Shown here: positions 25,687 through 34,186 of the stretch, in pieces
Layout: each line of letters begins with the position of its first letter
Numbering within the stretch: the first letter of the stretch is position 1
Origin: Planctomycetota bacterium
GTDB lineage: Bacteria; Planctomycetota; UBA1135; GCA-002686595
Direction of reading: 5' to 3'
Assembly: GCA_016220085.1 (NCBI GenBank)
Contig: JACRIN010000004.1
Coordinates: forward strand, 62,001-126,000
Length of the DNA stretch: 64,000 nucleotides
Position numbers and translations under genes: made by a program
The notes under the pieces: generated by a model
Databases searched by the model: none
What the model saw: the letters and a program-made list of their open reading frames with translations, nothing else
Told to the model about the DNA's origin: nothing

Positions 25687-27060
25687 ATGACCGCCGGCAA
25701 CTCCCACATCTCGTTCACGCCGACCGACGGGCTGACCTACGACCCGAGCGACGCGCGGTACTGGCAGGCCGAGAAGCTCCAGAAAGAGGTCACGCGCGCC
25801 TTCGAGATCTGCCACGGCTGCCGGATGTGCTTCAAGTACTGCGACAGCTTCCCGACGCTCTTCGATCTGATCGACAAGCAGTACGACGGCGACGTCACCC
25901 GGCTCTCGCACGACGACACGAACCGCGTCATGGACGCTTGCTTCCAGTGCAAGCTCTGCGAGGTGCAGTGCCCGTACACGCCGCGCGACAAACACGAGTT
26001 CATGCTCGACTTCCCGAAGCTCGTGCACCGCTACCAGGCGGTCCGGTTCAAGGAACACGGCGTCAAGCTGCGCGACCGCGTGCTCGGCGATCCCGACCTC
26101 GCCGGCGAAATGGCGCGACTGTCGTTCGGGATGGCCAACAAGCTGAACCGCGTCGCGCTCCATCGCTGGTTCATGGAGAAGTTCCTCGGCGTTCACCGCG
26201 ACAAGCTGCTGCCCGACTTCGCAGGCACGACGTTCGAGCGTTGGGCCGAGGATCAGCGCCTCGTCAGCGACGAGACCGGCGCCGAAACGGTGCTCTTCCC
26301 GACCTGCTACGTGCAGAACAACGAGCCCGAGATCGGCCGCGACACGGTCGAGGTGCTGCACAAGAACCAGGTCGAGGTGCGGTGCGTGCGCGGGCTCGAG
26401 TGCTGCGGCATGCCGGCGTGGGAGCACGGCGATCTGGAGACCCTGCGCAAGCACGCGAAGACGAACCTCGACCGACTGATGCCGCACGTCGAGTCGGGCT
26501 CGAAGGTGCTCGCGATCAACCCGACGTGCTCGATGATGTTGCGACGCGAGTACCCGGAGCTCGTCGCGCCCGAGGACAAGGAGCGCGCGAAGAAGCTCGC
26601 GGAAGCCGTGCGCGATCCGAGCGAGTACCTGTGGTCGATCCGCGACGAACCGCGCTTCAACACCGACTTCAAGAGCACGCCGAACGGCCCGGTCGCGTAC
26701 CACACGCCGTGTCACCTGCGCGCGCAGGCCGTCGGCTTCAAGGGCCGCGACCTCCTGCGCAAGATTCCGGGCGTCACGCCGAAGATGACGATGGAGTGCT
26801 GCGGCCACGACGGAACGTATGCGATGAAGGTCGAGGGCTTCGAAGTCTCGAAACGCGTCGGCAGGAACGCGTTCGAGGGCATGCAAGCCGCCGAAGCCGA
26901 GGTGTGGGCGACCGACTGCCCGCTCGCGGCGATCCAGTTCGCGCAGCACGCCGGCAAGAAGCCGATGCACCCGATGTCGATCCTCGCGCGCGCCTACCGC
27001 GAGCACGGCTTCCCCACGCCGGTGAAGCGCGAGCCGCCCGCGGAGGAGAGCGCGACGTAG
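25687..27060 (+). CDS. GlpC/Hdr-type Fe-S oxidoreductase subunit
   Basis: A 457-residue protein with two ferredoxin-type [4Fe-4S] motifs near the N-terminus (CHGCRMCFKYC, about residues 42-52, and CFQCKLCEVQCP, about 86-97) and two C-terminal CCG domains (ECCGMPAWEHGD; PTCSMM; HTPCHL; ECCGHDGTYAMK) as in GlpC and heterodisulfide reductase HdrB/D. It probably passes electrons between a quinone or flavoprotein partner and a soluble acceptor. Proteins of this type often sit beside rubrerythrin, so donation to the upstream rubrerythrin is a fair guess. The start at 25687 fits the family. Exact substrate unknown. Confidence 0.88.
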   Translation: MTAGNSHISFTPTDGLTYDPSDARYWQAEKLQKEVTRAFEICHGCRMCFKYCDSFPTLFDLIDKQYDGDVTRLSHDDTNRVMDACFQCKLCEVQCPYTPRDKHEFMLDFPKLVHRYQAVRFKEHGVKLRDRVLGDPDLAGEMARLSFGMANKLNRVALHRWFMEKFLGVHRDKLLPDFAGTTFERWAEDQRLVSDETGAETVLFPTCYVQNNEPEIGRDTVEVLHKNQVEVRCVRGLECCGMPAWEHGDLETLRKHAKTNLDRLMPHVESGSKVLAINPTCSMMLRREYPELVAPEDKERAKKLAEAVRDPSEYLWSIRDEPRFNTDFKSTPNGPVAYHTPCHLRAQAVGFKGRDLLRKIPGVTPKMTMECCGHDGTYAMKVEGFEVSKRVGRNAFEGMQAAEAEVWATDCPLAAIQFAQHAGKKPMHPMSILARAYREHGFPTPVKREPPAEESAT

Positions 27061-27091
27061 TCCAGGGCGCGCGCGAACGTCGACGTGCCGG

Positions 27092-27181
27092 TTCCACGCC
27101 CGCTCATTCCACGTCGGCTCACTCCACGTCGGCTCACTCCACGTCGGCCGATTCCGCGCCCGTCGGTTCTGCGTCGGCCCG
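27092..27181. repeat. 15-bp tandem array, six copies
   Basis: Six head-to-tail 15-bp units from 27092 (TTCCACGCCCGCTCA, TTCCACGTCGGCTCA, CTCCACGTCGGCTCA and variants), lying between the Fe-S gene stop (27060) and the convergent hypA stop (27188). Units 2-4 are nearly identical. The period equals five codons. Confidence 0.9.
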
Positions 27182-27187
27182 CGCGCC

Positions 27188-27535
27188 TCACTCCTCGACC
27201 ACGTCGAGTTCGACGCGGTCGAGCACGAGTTCGCCGCCCGCGGAGAGCCGTCCCTCGCCTCCGCAGAGCGCGCAGCGGCGCACGGCGTCCGCCGGGAGCT
27301 CGGTGCCGCAGTCGCGGCAGCGCCAGCGCGCGCCTTCGTCGACGAGCACGAGCTCGGCGTCGCCGTAGCCGCGCTCGATTCTGCAGAGTTCGAACGCGGT
27401 GCGCAGGAGCTCGCCCTGGACGCCGGCGAGTTCGCCGACGCGCACCTTCAACACGCGAACGGCGGCGCTCGGGTGCGGCTCGATCGCGCGATCGGCAGCG
27501 TCGAAGAGCGCTTGGATCAGCGAGACCTCGTGCAT
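27188..27535 (-). CDS. hypA: Hydrogenase nickel chaperone HypA
   Basis: A 115-residue nickel-insertion accessory protein for [NiFe] hydrogenase. The N-terminal MHEVSLIQAL supplies the nickel-binding Met-His, and a zinc domain with two Cys pairs (CRDC about residues 73-76 and CALC about 88-91) follows. ATG at 27535 is set by the invariant MHE start. It is last in the hox operon, 8 bases after the protease stop. No hypBCDEF genes occur in the window, so the rest of the maturation set must be elsewhere. Confidence 0.93.
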   Translation of the reverse strand: MHEVSLIQALFDAADRAIEPHPSAAVRVLKVRVGELAGVQGELLRTAFELCRIERGYGDAELVLVDEGARWRCRDCGTELPADAVRRCALCGGEGRLSAGGELVLDRVELDVVEE

Positions 27536-27543
27536 CGCGACTC

Positions 27544-28023
27544 CTACGACTGCTCCGGGAGGCCCTCGTCGGCGCGGATCACGCGGACGAACGACTCGAC
27601 CGCCGCGGCGAGCGACGCGCGCGCCCGGGGCGAGAGCGGCTCGCCGAGCTCGAACCGCTCGCCGCGCAGCGCGAGCAACCACGCCTCCGGCGGCTCGCCG
27701 ACGACCGTGCGGTGCGCGTCGAGCAACGCGGCGGGCGAGAGCACGTGCGAGCTGTGACTCGCGTCGCGCCGCGCCGCGACCGGCGTGAACTCGAATGGCG
27801 GCTCGGCGCTCTCGCTCGCGTCGACGAACACCACGCGTCGGCGCCCGGTGAGGTCGAGCACGTGCTCGACCTGCAGTTGGAAGTCGGTGAGCAGCTCGAT
27901 CCGCCCCGCCGTGACCTCGTCGGCGAGCGCCGTGCCGACTCGCTCGACGAACTCGGGCCCGAGCGCATCGTCGCCGCGCGACGGATTGCCGATGCCGACG
28001 ATCAGGATCGGTGCGGGACTCAT
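27544..28023 (-). CDS. hoxW: [NiFe] hydrogenase maturation protease
   Basis: A 159-residue endopeptidase of the HyaD/HybD/HoxW family that removes the C-terminal tail of the hydrogenase large subunit after nickel insertion. The signature is intact: ILIVGIGNPSRGDDALGPEF (Glu/Asp near residues 17-24 bind nickel), then LLTDFQLQVEHVLDL and VVFVDASESAEPP. Its ATG overlaps the hoxH stop (ATGA), so production is coupled to its substrate. The likely cut is after H462 of HoxH, which has a 30-residue tail. Confidence 0.92.
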   Translation of the reverse strand: MSPAPILIVGIGNPSRGDDALGPEFVERVGTALADEVTAGRIELLTDFQLQVEHVLDLTGRRRVVFVDASESAEPPFEFTPVAARRDASHSSHVLSPAALLDAHRTVVGEPPEAWLLALRGERFELGEPLSPRARASLAAAVESFVRVIRADEGLPEQS

Positions 28024-29498
28024 GGCGCGTGCTCCGCGTCGCGGACGATTCGCGCGACCCGCTCGCCCGTCGCCGCGACGACGTCGACCGCGAGCGGCAT
28101 CTTGCCGAGCGCGTGCGTCGCGCACGACAGGCACGGATCGAACGCGCGGATCGCGACCTCGATGTGGTTCAAGAGCCCCTCGGTCGGCGCACGGCCGTCG
28201 AGGTGCTTGCGCGCGACCTCGCGGATCGCTTCGTGCATCGCTTGGTTGTTGTGCGTCGTCGAGACGATCAAGTTGCACATCGTCACGAGATCCTGCGCGT
28301 CGACCTCGTAGTGGTGGATCAACGTCCCGCGCGGCGCTTCGATGATGCCGACGCCGACGCCCGTGCGCGCGCCGGTGACGACGAGCTCTCGACCGAGCAG
28401 GTCCGGATCGGCGAGCAGGCGCTCGATCACCTCCGCGGCGTGGAGGAGCTCGACCATCCGCGCCCAGTGGAACGCGAGCGGCGCGTGGATGAACTTGCCG
28501 GGCGAGCTCGCGAGCAGCTCCTGGCGCGCGGCTTCGGCGAGCGGCGTGCCGATCGAATCGCAGTTCTGCACGCGCGCGAGCGGCCCGACCTTGTACCAGC
28601 CCTCTTCCGCGCCGAGCGCTGCGAGGTACGGGAACTTCATGTAGCTCCACGAGCGCACGTCTTCGCGCACGACGGACTCGTACTCCTCCGCCTCGAGCCC
28701 GTCGAACAGGATCCGACCGTCCGCGTCGCGCGCTCGCAGCACGCCGTCGTAGAGGTCGAGCTTCCCGTCGCGCCCGACCAGCGAGAGCAAGTTCGATCGC
28801 ACGGTGCCGAACGTCTCGTAGAGCTCGCGATTCTTCGCGTGCAACTCGGCGATCAGCCGCACGCCCGCTTGCGCCCACGTCGTCACGTCGGGCAGCGCGC
28901 GCAGCAGTTCGTCACGCTCCTCGGCGGTCACCGACTTGTTGACGCCGCCCGGAATCGAGCCCGTGCCGTGCACGCGCTTGCCCGCGGTGATGCGGATCAC
29001 CTCCTGGCCGAACTTGCGCAGCATCACGCCTTGCAACGCGAGCTCGGGATACGCCGCGAGCACACCGACGACGTTGCGCTTCGCGACGTCGCTGTCGAAG
29101 CCGAGCAACAGGTCCGGCGACGACAGGTGATAGAAGTGCAGCGCGTGCGACTGCAGGATCTGGCCGTAGTGCATCAGCCGCCGGACCTTCTCGGCGGTCG
29201 CGGACAGCTTTCGCGCGCCGACCACGAGGTCGAGCGCCTTCGACGCCGCCAAGTGGTGGCTGACCGGACAGATCCCGCAGAGCCGCTGCACCATCACCGG
29301 GATCTCCCAGTACGGGCGGCCTTGGATGAAGCGCTCGAAACCGCGGAACTCGTCGATGTGCAGCCGCACTTGGTGCACGCGATCGTGCTCGTCGAGCAGG
29401 ATCGTCACCTTGCCGTGGCCTTCGACGCGCGAGACGGGCTCGATCGCGATGCGGCGGAGCTTCGACGGATCGCGGGCTTTCTCGAGCGGGAAGGACAT
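28020..29498 (-). CDS. hoxH: NAD-linked [NiFe] hydrogenase large subunit
   Basis: Catalytic subunit of a group 3d-type bidirectional hydrogenase, 492 residues, cytoplasmic. The NiFe site has the L1 motif RLCGICPVSHH (C74 and C77) and the L2 motif DPCLSCATH (C456 and C459, H462). A 30-residue tail follows H462, to be cut by the protease encoded next. The N-terminal EPVSRVEGHGKVTI block is conserved. The start ATG at 29498 is 8 bases after the hoxY stop. The motif form RLCGICPVSHHLA matches HoxH rather than membrane uptake enzymes. Confidence 0.95.
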   Translation of the reverse strand: MSFPLEKARDPSKLRRIAIEPVSRVEGHGKVTILLDEHDRVHQVRLHIDEFRGFERFIQGRPYWEIPVMVQRLCGICPVSHHLAASKALDLVVGARKLSATAEKVRRLMHYGQILQSHALHFYHLSSPDLLLGFDSDVAKRNVVGVLAAYPELALQGVMLRKFGQEVIRITAGKRVHGTGSIPGGVNKSVTAEERDELLRALPDVTTWAQAGVRLIAELHAKNRELYETFGTVRSNLLSLVGRDGKLDLYDGVLRARDADGRILFDGLEAEEYESVVREDVRSWSYMKFPYLAALGAEEGWYKVGPLARVQNCDSIGTPLAEAARQELLASSPGKFIHAPLAFHWARMVELLHAAEVIERLLADPDLLGRELVVTGARTGVGVGIIEAPRGTLIHHYEVDAQDLVTMCNLIVSTTHNNQAMHEAIREVARKHLDGRAPTEGLLNHIEVAIRAFDPCLSCATHALGKMPLAVDVVAATGERVARIVRDAEHAP

Positions 29499-29506
29499 CG
29501 CGCACC

Positions 29507-30055
29507 TCAGTCGTAACGGATCAAGCCGTGGCCGAGCTGCGGAGTGCGCCCGGCGATCAGGTCGTTCAAGAACTGCCAGATCGCGTCCGCCGACGGCGGG
29601 CAACCGGGCAGGAAGTAGTCGATCTTCACGACGTCGTGCAGCGGGTGCACGCGATCGAGCGGCAACGGCAGCTCGGGATCGTTCGGGATGAAGCCGCGCT
29701 CGACGCCGACGCCGGTCAGGTAGACGGTCTGCAGGCAATCTCGGATGTCGAGGTGGTTGCGCTGAGCGGGCAAACCGCCGGTGATCGCGCACGAACCGAC
29801 CGCGACGAGCGTCTGACACTGCCGACGGAACTCGCGCAGCACGTGGACGTTCTCCGCGTTGCAGAGCCCGCCCTCGATCAGCCCGAGATCGCACGGCCCG
29901 CAGTGCTTCAGATCGGTCAGCGGCGAAGCGTCGAGCTCGATGAGGTCGAGCAGCGGCACCAAGCGCTCGTCGATGTCGAGCAGCGACATGTGGCACCCGA
30001 AGCATCCCGCGAGCGAGGTGGTCGCGACGCGCAGCTTGCGTTTCACTTGCTCCAC
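29507..30055 (-). CDS. hoxY: NAD-linked [NiFe] hydrogenase small subunit
   Basis: Electron-transfer subunit HoxY, 182 residues, short as in cytoplasmic group 3d enzymes and with no Tat signal. The proximal [4Fe-4S] ligands are visible: C18 and C21 in LAGCFGCHMS, the EGGLCNAENVH region, VGSCAITGG, and FLPGCPPSADAIW near the C-terminus. It starts one base after the hoxU stop and is followed by hoxH. Confidence 0.94.
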   Translation of the reverse strand: MEQVKRKLRVATTSLAGCFGCHMSLLDIDERLVPLLDLIELDASPLTDLKHCGPCDLGLIEGGLCNAENVHVLREFRRQCQTLVAVGSCAITGGLPAQRNHLDIRDCLQTVYLTGVGVERGFIPNDPELPLPLDRVHPLHDVVKIDYFLPGCPPSADAIWQFLNDLIAGRTPQLGHGLIRYD

Positions 30056-30056
30056 G

Positions 30057-30779
30057 TCAGACCTCCTCGCGTCGCGCGACGGCGATCCCGCTGATCGGCG
30101 CTCGATCGTAAGTGCGTGTGCCGATCGGCACCGCGAAACCCCGGCCCTTGCGCTGGATCACGCCGACCGGACAGACGCTCATCGCCTTGTCGTAGACGGC
30201 GAGCGGCGTGTCGCAGAGCCGCCCCGACTCCGCGTTGACGACCAGATGCTTGGTGATGCCGCGCCCGGAGAGCGCGAACACGTGCTTCTTGTCGACCTCG
30301 GCGCTCGCGTGGACGCAGAGCTCGCACAGGATGCACCGATTGAAGTCGAGCAACACGTCCGGGTGGGACGCGTCGAGCGGCCGATTCGGGAAGAGCGGGT
30401 TGTAGTGCCCGGTGGTGACGCCGAGCTCGTAGCCGACCGCCTGCAGGGTGCAGTTGCCGCTCTGCTCGCACGACGGGCAGAAGTGGTTGCCCTCGGTGAA
30501 GAGGAACTGGATCAGGCTGCGCCGAAGCTCGGCGAGCTCTTCGGTGTGCGACTCGACGACGTCGTCGTCGCGCGCGGGGGTCGTGCAGCTCGCGGTCGTG
30601 CGCCCGTTGACCTTGACGGTGCACACGCGACAACTCCCGTGCGGACGGAACTCCGGGTGGAAGCACAAGTGCGGCACGTAGTGGCCCGCGGCGAGCGCGG
30701 CTTGCAGGATCGTCTGGCCGGGCTCGAACGGCACCTCTTGGCCGTCCAGCGCGAACGTTTTGCGTGCGTCGTCACTCAT
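30057..30779 (-). CDS. hoxU: Hydrogenase diaphorase Fe-S subunit HoxU
   Basis: A 240-residue NuoG-N-terminal-like protein carrying Fe-S clusters that link HoxY to HoxF. An N-terminal [2Fe-2S] plant-type ferredoxin domain (GSCRVCTVKVNGRTTASC), a His-Cys3 cluster motif (HFCPSCEQSGNC) and a ferredoxin-type motif (CILCELC, then SVCPVGVI) appear in order. A fourth Cys in the last motif seems shifted compared with the usual CxxCxxCx3CP (CVHASAE follows). The gene overlaps hoxF by eight bases. Confidence 0.92.
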   Translation of the reverse strand: MSDDARKTFALDGQEVPFEPGQTILQAALAAGHYVPHLCFHPEFRPHGSCRVCTVKVNGRTTASCTTPARDDDVVESHTEELAELRRSLIQFLFTEGNHFCPSCEQSGNCTLQAVGYELGVTTGHYNPLFPNRPLDASHPDVLLDFNRCILCELCVHASAEVDKKHVFALSGRGITKHLVVNAESGRLCDTPLAVYDKAMSVCPVGVIQRKGRGFAVPIGTRTYDRAPISGIAVARREEV

Positions 30780-32625
30780 AGCCGCCTCCCGGGATCACGC
30801 GCTCGTCCTCCTCGTCGAAGTGCGCCCCCGCGTCGTCGCGCGCGGTCGCTTCGCGCGCGGGCGCGAGCGCTTCGTCGAGATCGAACGGCGGCAGCACGTC
30901 GAGCGACTTCAGCCTTCGATCGAACGCGGGCCGGTACTTCGCGAGCGCATCGAGCACCGGATTCCCCGCGGTCGCGCCGAGCCCGCAGTGGCTCGCCGCC
31001 TTCATCAACTTCGAGATGCGCGCCAGGTCCTCGAAGTCGCCGCGCGAGCCCTTGCCCGCGAGGATGCGCGCCATCAACTGCGCGTTGAGCGTGGTCCCGA
31101 CGCGACAGGGCGTGCAAAAGCCGCAGCTCTCGTGCGCGAAGAAGCGCGCGAAGTTGTCGGCGACCGCGAGCATGTCGCGCGAGCGATCGAACACCATGAA
31201 CGCGCCGGCGCTCGGCACGTCCTCGAGCGCGATGCGGCGCTGGAACTCGTGCGGCGCGAGCAGCGTGCCCGAAGGCCCGCCGACCTGGACCGCTTGGGTG
31301 TTCCGCGCGCCGGCGTCGGCGAGCACGCGCTCGACGCTGACGCCGAACGGATACTCGTACGTCCCCGGCCGGTCGACGTCGCCGGAGACCGAGAGCAACT
31401 TGGTGCCCGCCGACTTCGCCGTGCCGACCGCGCGGAAGGCATCGGCGCCGTGCACGACGATCCACGCGGCGGCGGCGAGCGTCTCGACGTTGTTGACGAC
31501 CGTCGGCTTCCCGAGGTAGCCGTGCGTCACCGGATACGGCGGCCGATTGCGCGGGATGCCGCGCTTGCCTTCGAGCGACTCGATCAGCGCCGATTCCTCG
31601 CCGCACACGTACGCGCCGGCGCCGACGTGGAGCTCGATGTCGAAGTCGAAGCCGTCGACGCCGAGCACGTTGCGTCCGAGCAAGCCGCTCTCGCGCCGCG
31701 CGGCGAGTTGCTCCTCCAGCGGCGCGACCAGGAACTCGTACTCGCCGCGCAGATAGACGAACCCCTTCTGCGCGCCGACCGCATACGCGGCGACGCAGAG
31801 CCCGTCGACCACGAGATTCGCGTGCCCGCCGAGCAGCTCGCGATCCTTGAACGTGCCGGGCTCGCCTTCGTCGGCGTTGCAGACCACGTAGCGCTCTTCC
31901 CCCGGCGCGGCCGCGCACGCGGACCACTTCGCGCCGGTGGAGAAGCCCGCGCCGCCGCGACCGCGCAAGTTCGAGCGCACGAGTTCCGCGAGCGTCGCCT
32001 CGCGTCCGCGCCGCACCGCCGCGGAGAGCGCTTCGCCCGGAGCGAGTTGGTCGGAGAGCAGGATCCCGCGCTTCTCGACGTGCGAATGGATGCGCAGCAG
32101 GTTCTTCGGCCACTCGTCGACCGGCGAGCCGCCGCGGATCAGCGACGAGATCGCGCCGATGCGCTGCGGCGTGAGCCGCGCGATCGCGCGCCCGTTGACC
32201 AGCAACGCGGGCCCTTGATCGCAGAGTCCGGTGCACGATGTCGTGCCGACGCTGACCAGACCGTCGCGGCTGACCTCGCCGAGCTCGAGGTGGAAGGAAT
32301 CGAGCAGCCGCCGACAGAGCTCGCGACTGCCCGCCATCTCGTCGGTGACGTTGCCGCTGAAGAGCACGCGAAAACGTCCGCGCGGCTCGGTCGCGAAGAA
32401 CGAGTAGAACCCCGCGACACCCTCGACGTGCGCCCGCGGCAACGCGAGCGCCTCGGCCAACGCCGTGATCACCCGCGGCGCGACGTACCCTTCCGCGGCG
32501 ACGACGTCGCGCAGAATCTGCACCAGGCGCGTCCCGTCGTGACGGTGGCGCGCGACGATCGAACTCACATCACGATCCAAGGAGACCCCCGTCGAGATGC
32601 AGCGACCCAGGACCGGGCTCCGCAC
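30772..32625 (-). CDS. hoxF: Hydrogenase diaphorase subunit HoxF (NuoE-NuoF fusion)
   Basis: NAD- and FMN-binding subunit that exchanges electrons with NAD+. The N-terminal 150 residues match NuoE ([2Fe-2S]: ILRDVVAAEGYV, then CTGLCDQGP). The rest matches NuoF: FMN/NAD region GRGGAGFSTGAKW, CNADEGEPGTFKDR, GAGAYVCGEESALIES and the [4Fe-4S] set SCGFCTPCRVG plus HCGLGA. The frame opens at GTG 32625, but alignment to Ralstonia HoxF (from memory) suggests the true start is TTG 32580 or GTG 32568. It is first in the six-gene operon. No separate hoxE, as in Ralstonia. Confidence 0.93.
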   Translation of the reverse strand: MRSPVLGRCISTGVSLDRDVSSIVARHRHDGTRLVQILRDVVAAEGYVAPRVITALAEALALPRAHVEGVAGFYSFFATEPRGRFRVLFSGNVTDEMAGSRELCRRLLDSFHLELGEVSRDGLVSVGTTSCTGLCDQGPALLVNGRAIARLTPQRIGAISSLIRGGSPVDEWPKNLLRIHSHVEKRGILLSDQLAPGEALSAAVRRGREATLAELVRSNLRGRGGAGFSTGAKWSACAAAPGEERYVVCNADEGEPGTFKDRELLGGHANLVVDGLCVAAYAVGAQKGFVYLRGEYEFLVAPLEEQLAARRESGLLGRNVLGVDGFDFDIELHVGAGAYVCGEESALIESLEGKRGIPRNRPPYPVTHGYLGKPTVVNNVETLAAAAWIVVHGADAFRAVGTAKSAGTKLLSVSGDVDRPGTYEYPFGVSVERVLADAGARNTQAVQVGGPSGTLLAPHEFQRRIALEDVPSAGAFMVFDRSRDMLAVADNFARFFAHESCGFCTPCRVGTTLNAQLMARILAGKGSRGDFEDLARISKLMKAASHCGLGATAGNPVLDALAKYRPAFDRRLKSLDVLPPFDLDEALAPAREATARDDAGAHFDEEDERVIPGGGYE

Positions 32626-33577
32626 GTCGACGACGTCGAGCCCGCCGGTGTTATATCACCGCCCGCACGCAATTCCTCTGCGCCGAGCCTCCACTCGATT
32701 TACGCGCCACTTCGCAGTGACAGCGGCCGAATCGGGAGCACCGCGCGCTCGACACGATGGCCTCGGAGAATGCGCACGAGCGCGCAGCTCGCCGCGCGTT
32801 CGGCGCGTCCACGCGGCGCGTCGGGCCGATCGCGAGGATGGAGCCGGCTGGCGCGGTGGGGCCCTTCACGCGCATGGAGGTCGCGCAACGGTCGTGCGTC
32901 GGATGGAGCTGAGGTCGCGCAGTGGGTCTCGCTCGGCCGCCTGCACTCCGGCCGGCGCGACGACGTCCTTCGCACGACAGCGAACGCTGCAGGCCCGGCG
33001 TTGCAAGCTCGGCGCCCGCGGCACGAGCCCAACCTGCGTTCCGACCAGCACGCGGCTCGCGATCACCGCGATCCCGTTGGCGGCCAGCGCGCTGTTCCGC
33101 GCGACGGGCTGACGCTTTCGAGGACCGTGTGCAGCGTTCGGCAACTGCTCCCGGATCGACGCGCTCACCCCGATGACGATGTAGTTGCTGCTCGGTCCGA
33201 TCGCCCTGCCCCGGCTGCAGTCGCGCGCCCTGCGCGCGCGCTCGTCGATCGCGTTCGGCGGCTTCGTCGAGGCGGCGCAGCACCTTGGTCACCCGCTACC
33301 CGTGGGAACGCTCGACCCGGTCGCCCTCGTCGCGCAGGCCGCGGGAATCGCGCGGCGTCGCCTTCGTGCTCGTCGTGGGCCCCGCGCCTCGCCGAACTCG
33401 ACCGCCCGAGCTGACCCGCGCGCAAGAACAGCTCGGCGCCCGACCCCGAGCACGCGGCACCGTGGTGCCGAAGGATTCCCATTCGAGCACCTAACTGGCC
33501 CCGACGGGCGATTCGAGGATAAGGCCACTTGCCAGTCTCGGACCTCCCGCGCAACAATTCGCCCGCGGAGAGATTGC
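32626..33577. other. Long gene-free region between hox operon and sigma-like operon
   Basis: 952 bases with no gene I can support. An AT-rich step for this genome, TGTTATATCACC (32649-32660), may hold the hoxF promoter (TATAAC on the minus strand), but no -35 at proper spacing was seen. Around 32865-32935 a half-repeat (ATGGAG..GAGGTCGCGCA) occurs twice. Minus-strand codons at about 33060-33170 look faintly coding, perhaps a gene remnant. Confidence 0.5.
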
Positions 33578-34186
33578 TTGCCCCCGACTCCGAATGGCCC
33601 CCTTCGTCGCAACGACGGAGACGACCCGCGCATCTCATTGCTGCGCGATGGTGCTCCGTCGGAAATTCTCTCGCGCCTGGTAGAGACCGATGCGCTCGGT
33701 CTCGAGGCACGAGCCAGCAACGCACGCGATCAAGGCGCGTGGCTGTTGGACGTGCGGCGACTCCACTTGCGCGCCGCCGCGCGTGTCGCGTTCGAAGCAA
33801 GGCGCCGGCCGATCGAAGAACCGCTCGACACCTGGCTCGACCGCTGCGTCGAATCCGCCGTTCGGGAGTTGCTCTCCGAGCAGTACGAGGAGGAACTCGC
33901 TCTCACGTCCGTGGTGGAGTCCGACGACGTCGAGTTCTACCGACGCATTGCTCATGCGATGGAAATCGAGGTCGAGCTCGCGCGACTGGTTTGCGCGCGC
34001 GCGAACGCGCTACCGGTAGATCAACGACGGATCTTCGACGCGCTGATCCTGCAACGCAGGAGTGTCGAGGAATTGACTCGACTCGGTTGGGGCCCGCCGG
34101 CCAAGTTGCTCGAATTGCTCGAGCAGGCGGTCATTGTCATCACGCATTCGATCGAGCGCCGACCAGAGCGAAGGAGGGAGACGTGA
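33578..34186 (+). CDS. Sigma-factor region-4-like protein
   Basis: A 202-residue protein. The C-terminal part (about 145-190: ALPVDQRRIFDALILQRRSVEELTRLG, then LLELLEQAVIVI) resembles region 4 of ECF-type sigma factors, which reads -35 elements. The N-terminal part is helical but lacks a clear region 2, so it may be a divergent sigma factor or a sigma-like adaptor. TTG at 33578 was chosen because GGAGAG lies seven bases upstream; no in-frame ATG precedes the homology. Its TGA overlaps the GTG of the next gene (GTGA), starting a four-gene operon. Confidence 0.7.
   Translation: MPPTPNGPLRRNDGDDPRISLLRDGAPSEILSRLVETDALGLEARASNARDQGAWLLDVRRLHLRAAARVAFEARRRPIEEPLDTWLDRCVESAVRELLSEQYEEELALTSVVESDDVEFYRRIAHAMEIEVELARLVCARANALPVDQRRIFDALILQRRSVEELTRLGWGPPAKLLELLEQAVIVITHSIERRPERRRET

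Noticed and set aside
32640..32700. Sigma-54 or sigma-70 promoter for hoxF
   Set aside because: A TATAAC is present, but no -35 at 16-18 bp, and the nearest GG/GC pair is 14 rather than 12 bases apart.
32866..33168. Minus-strand frame in the hox upstream gap as a gene
   Set aside because: Codon pattern is coding-like only in part, no motif or ribosome site; mentioned as a possible remnant.
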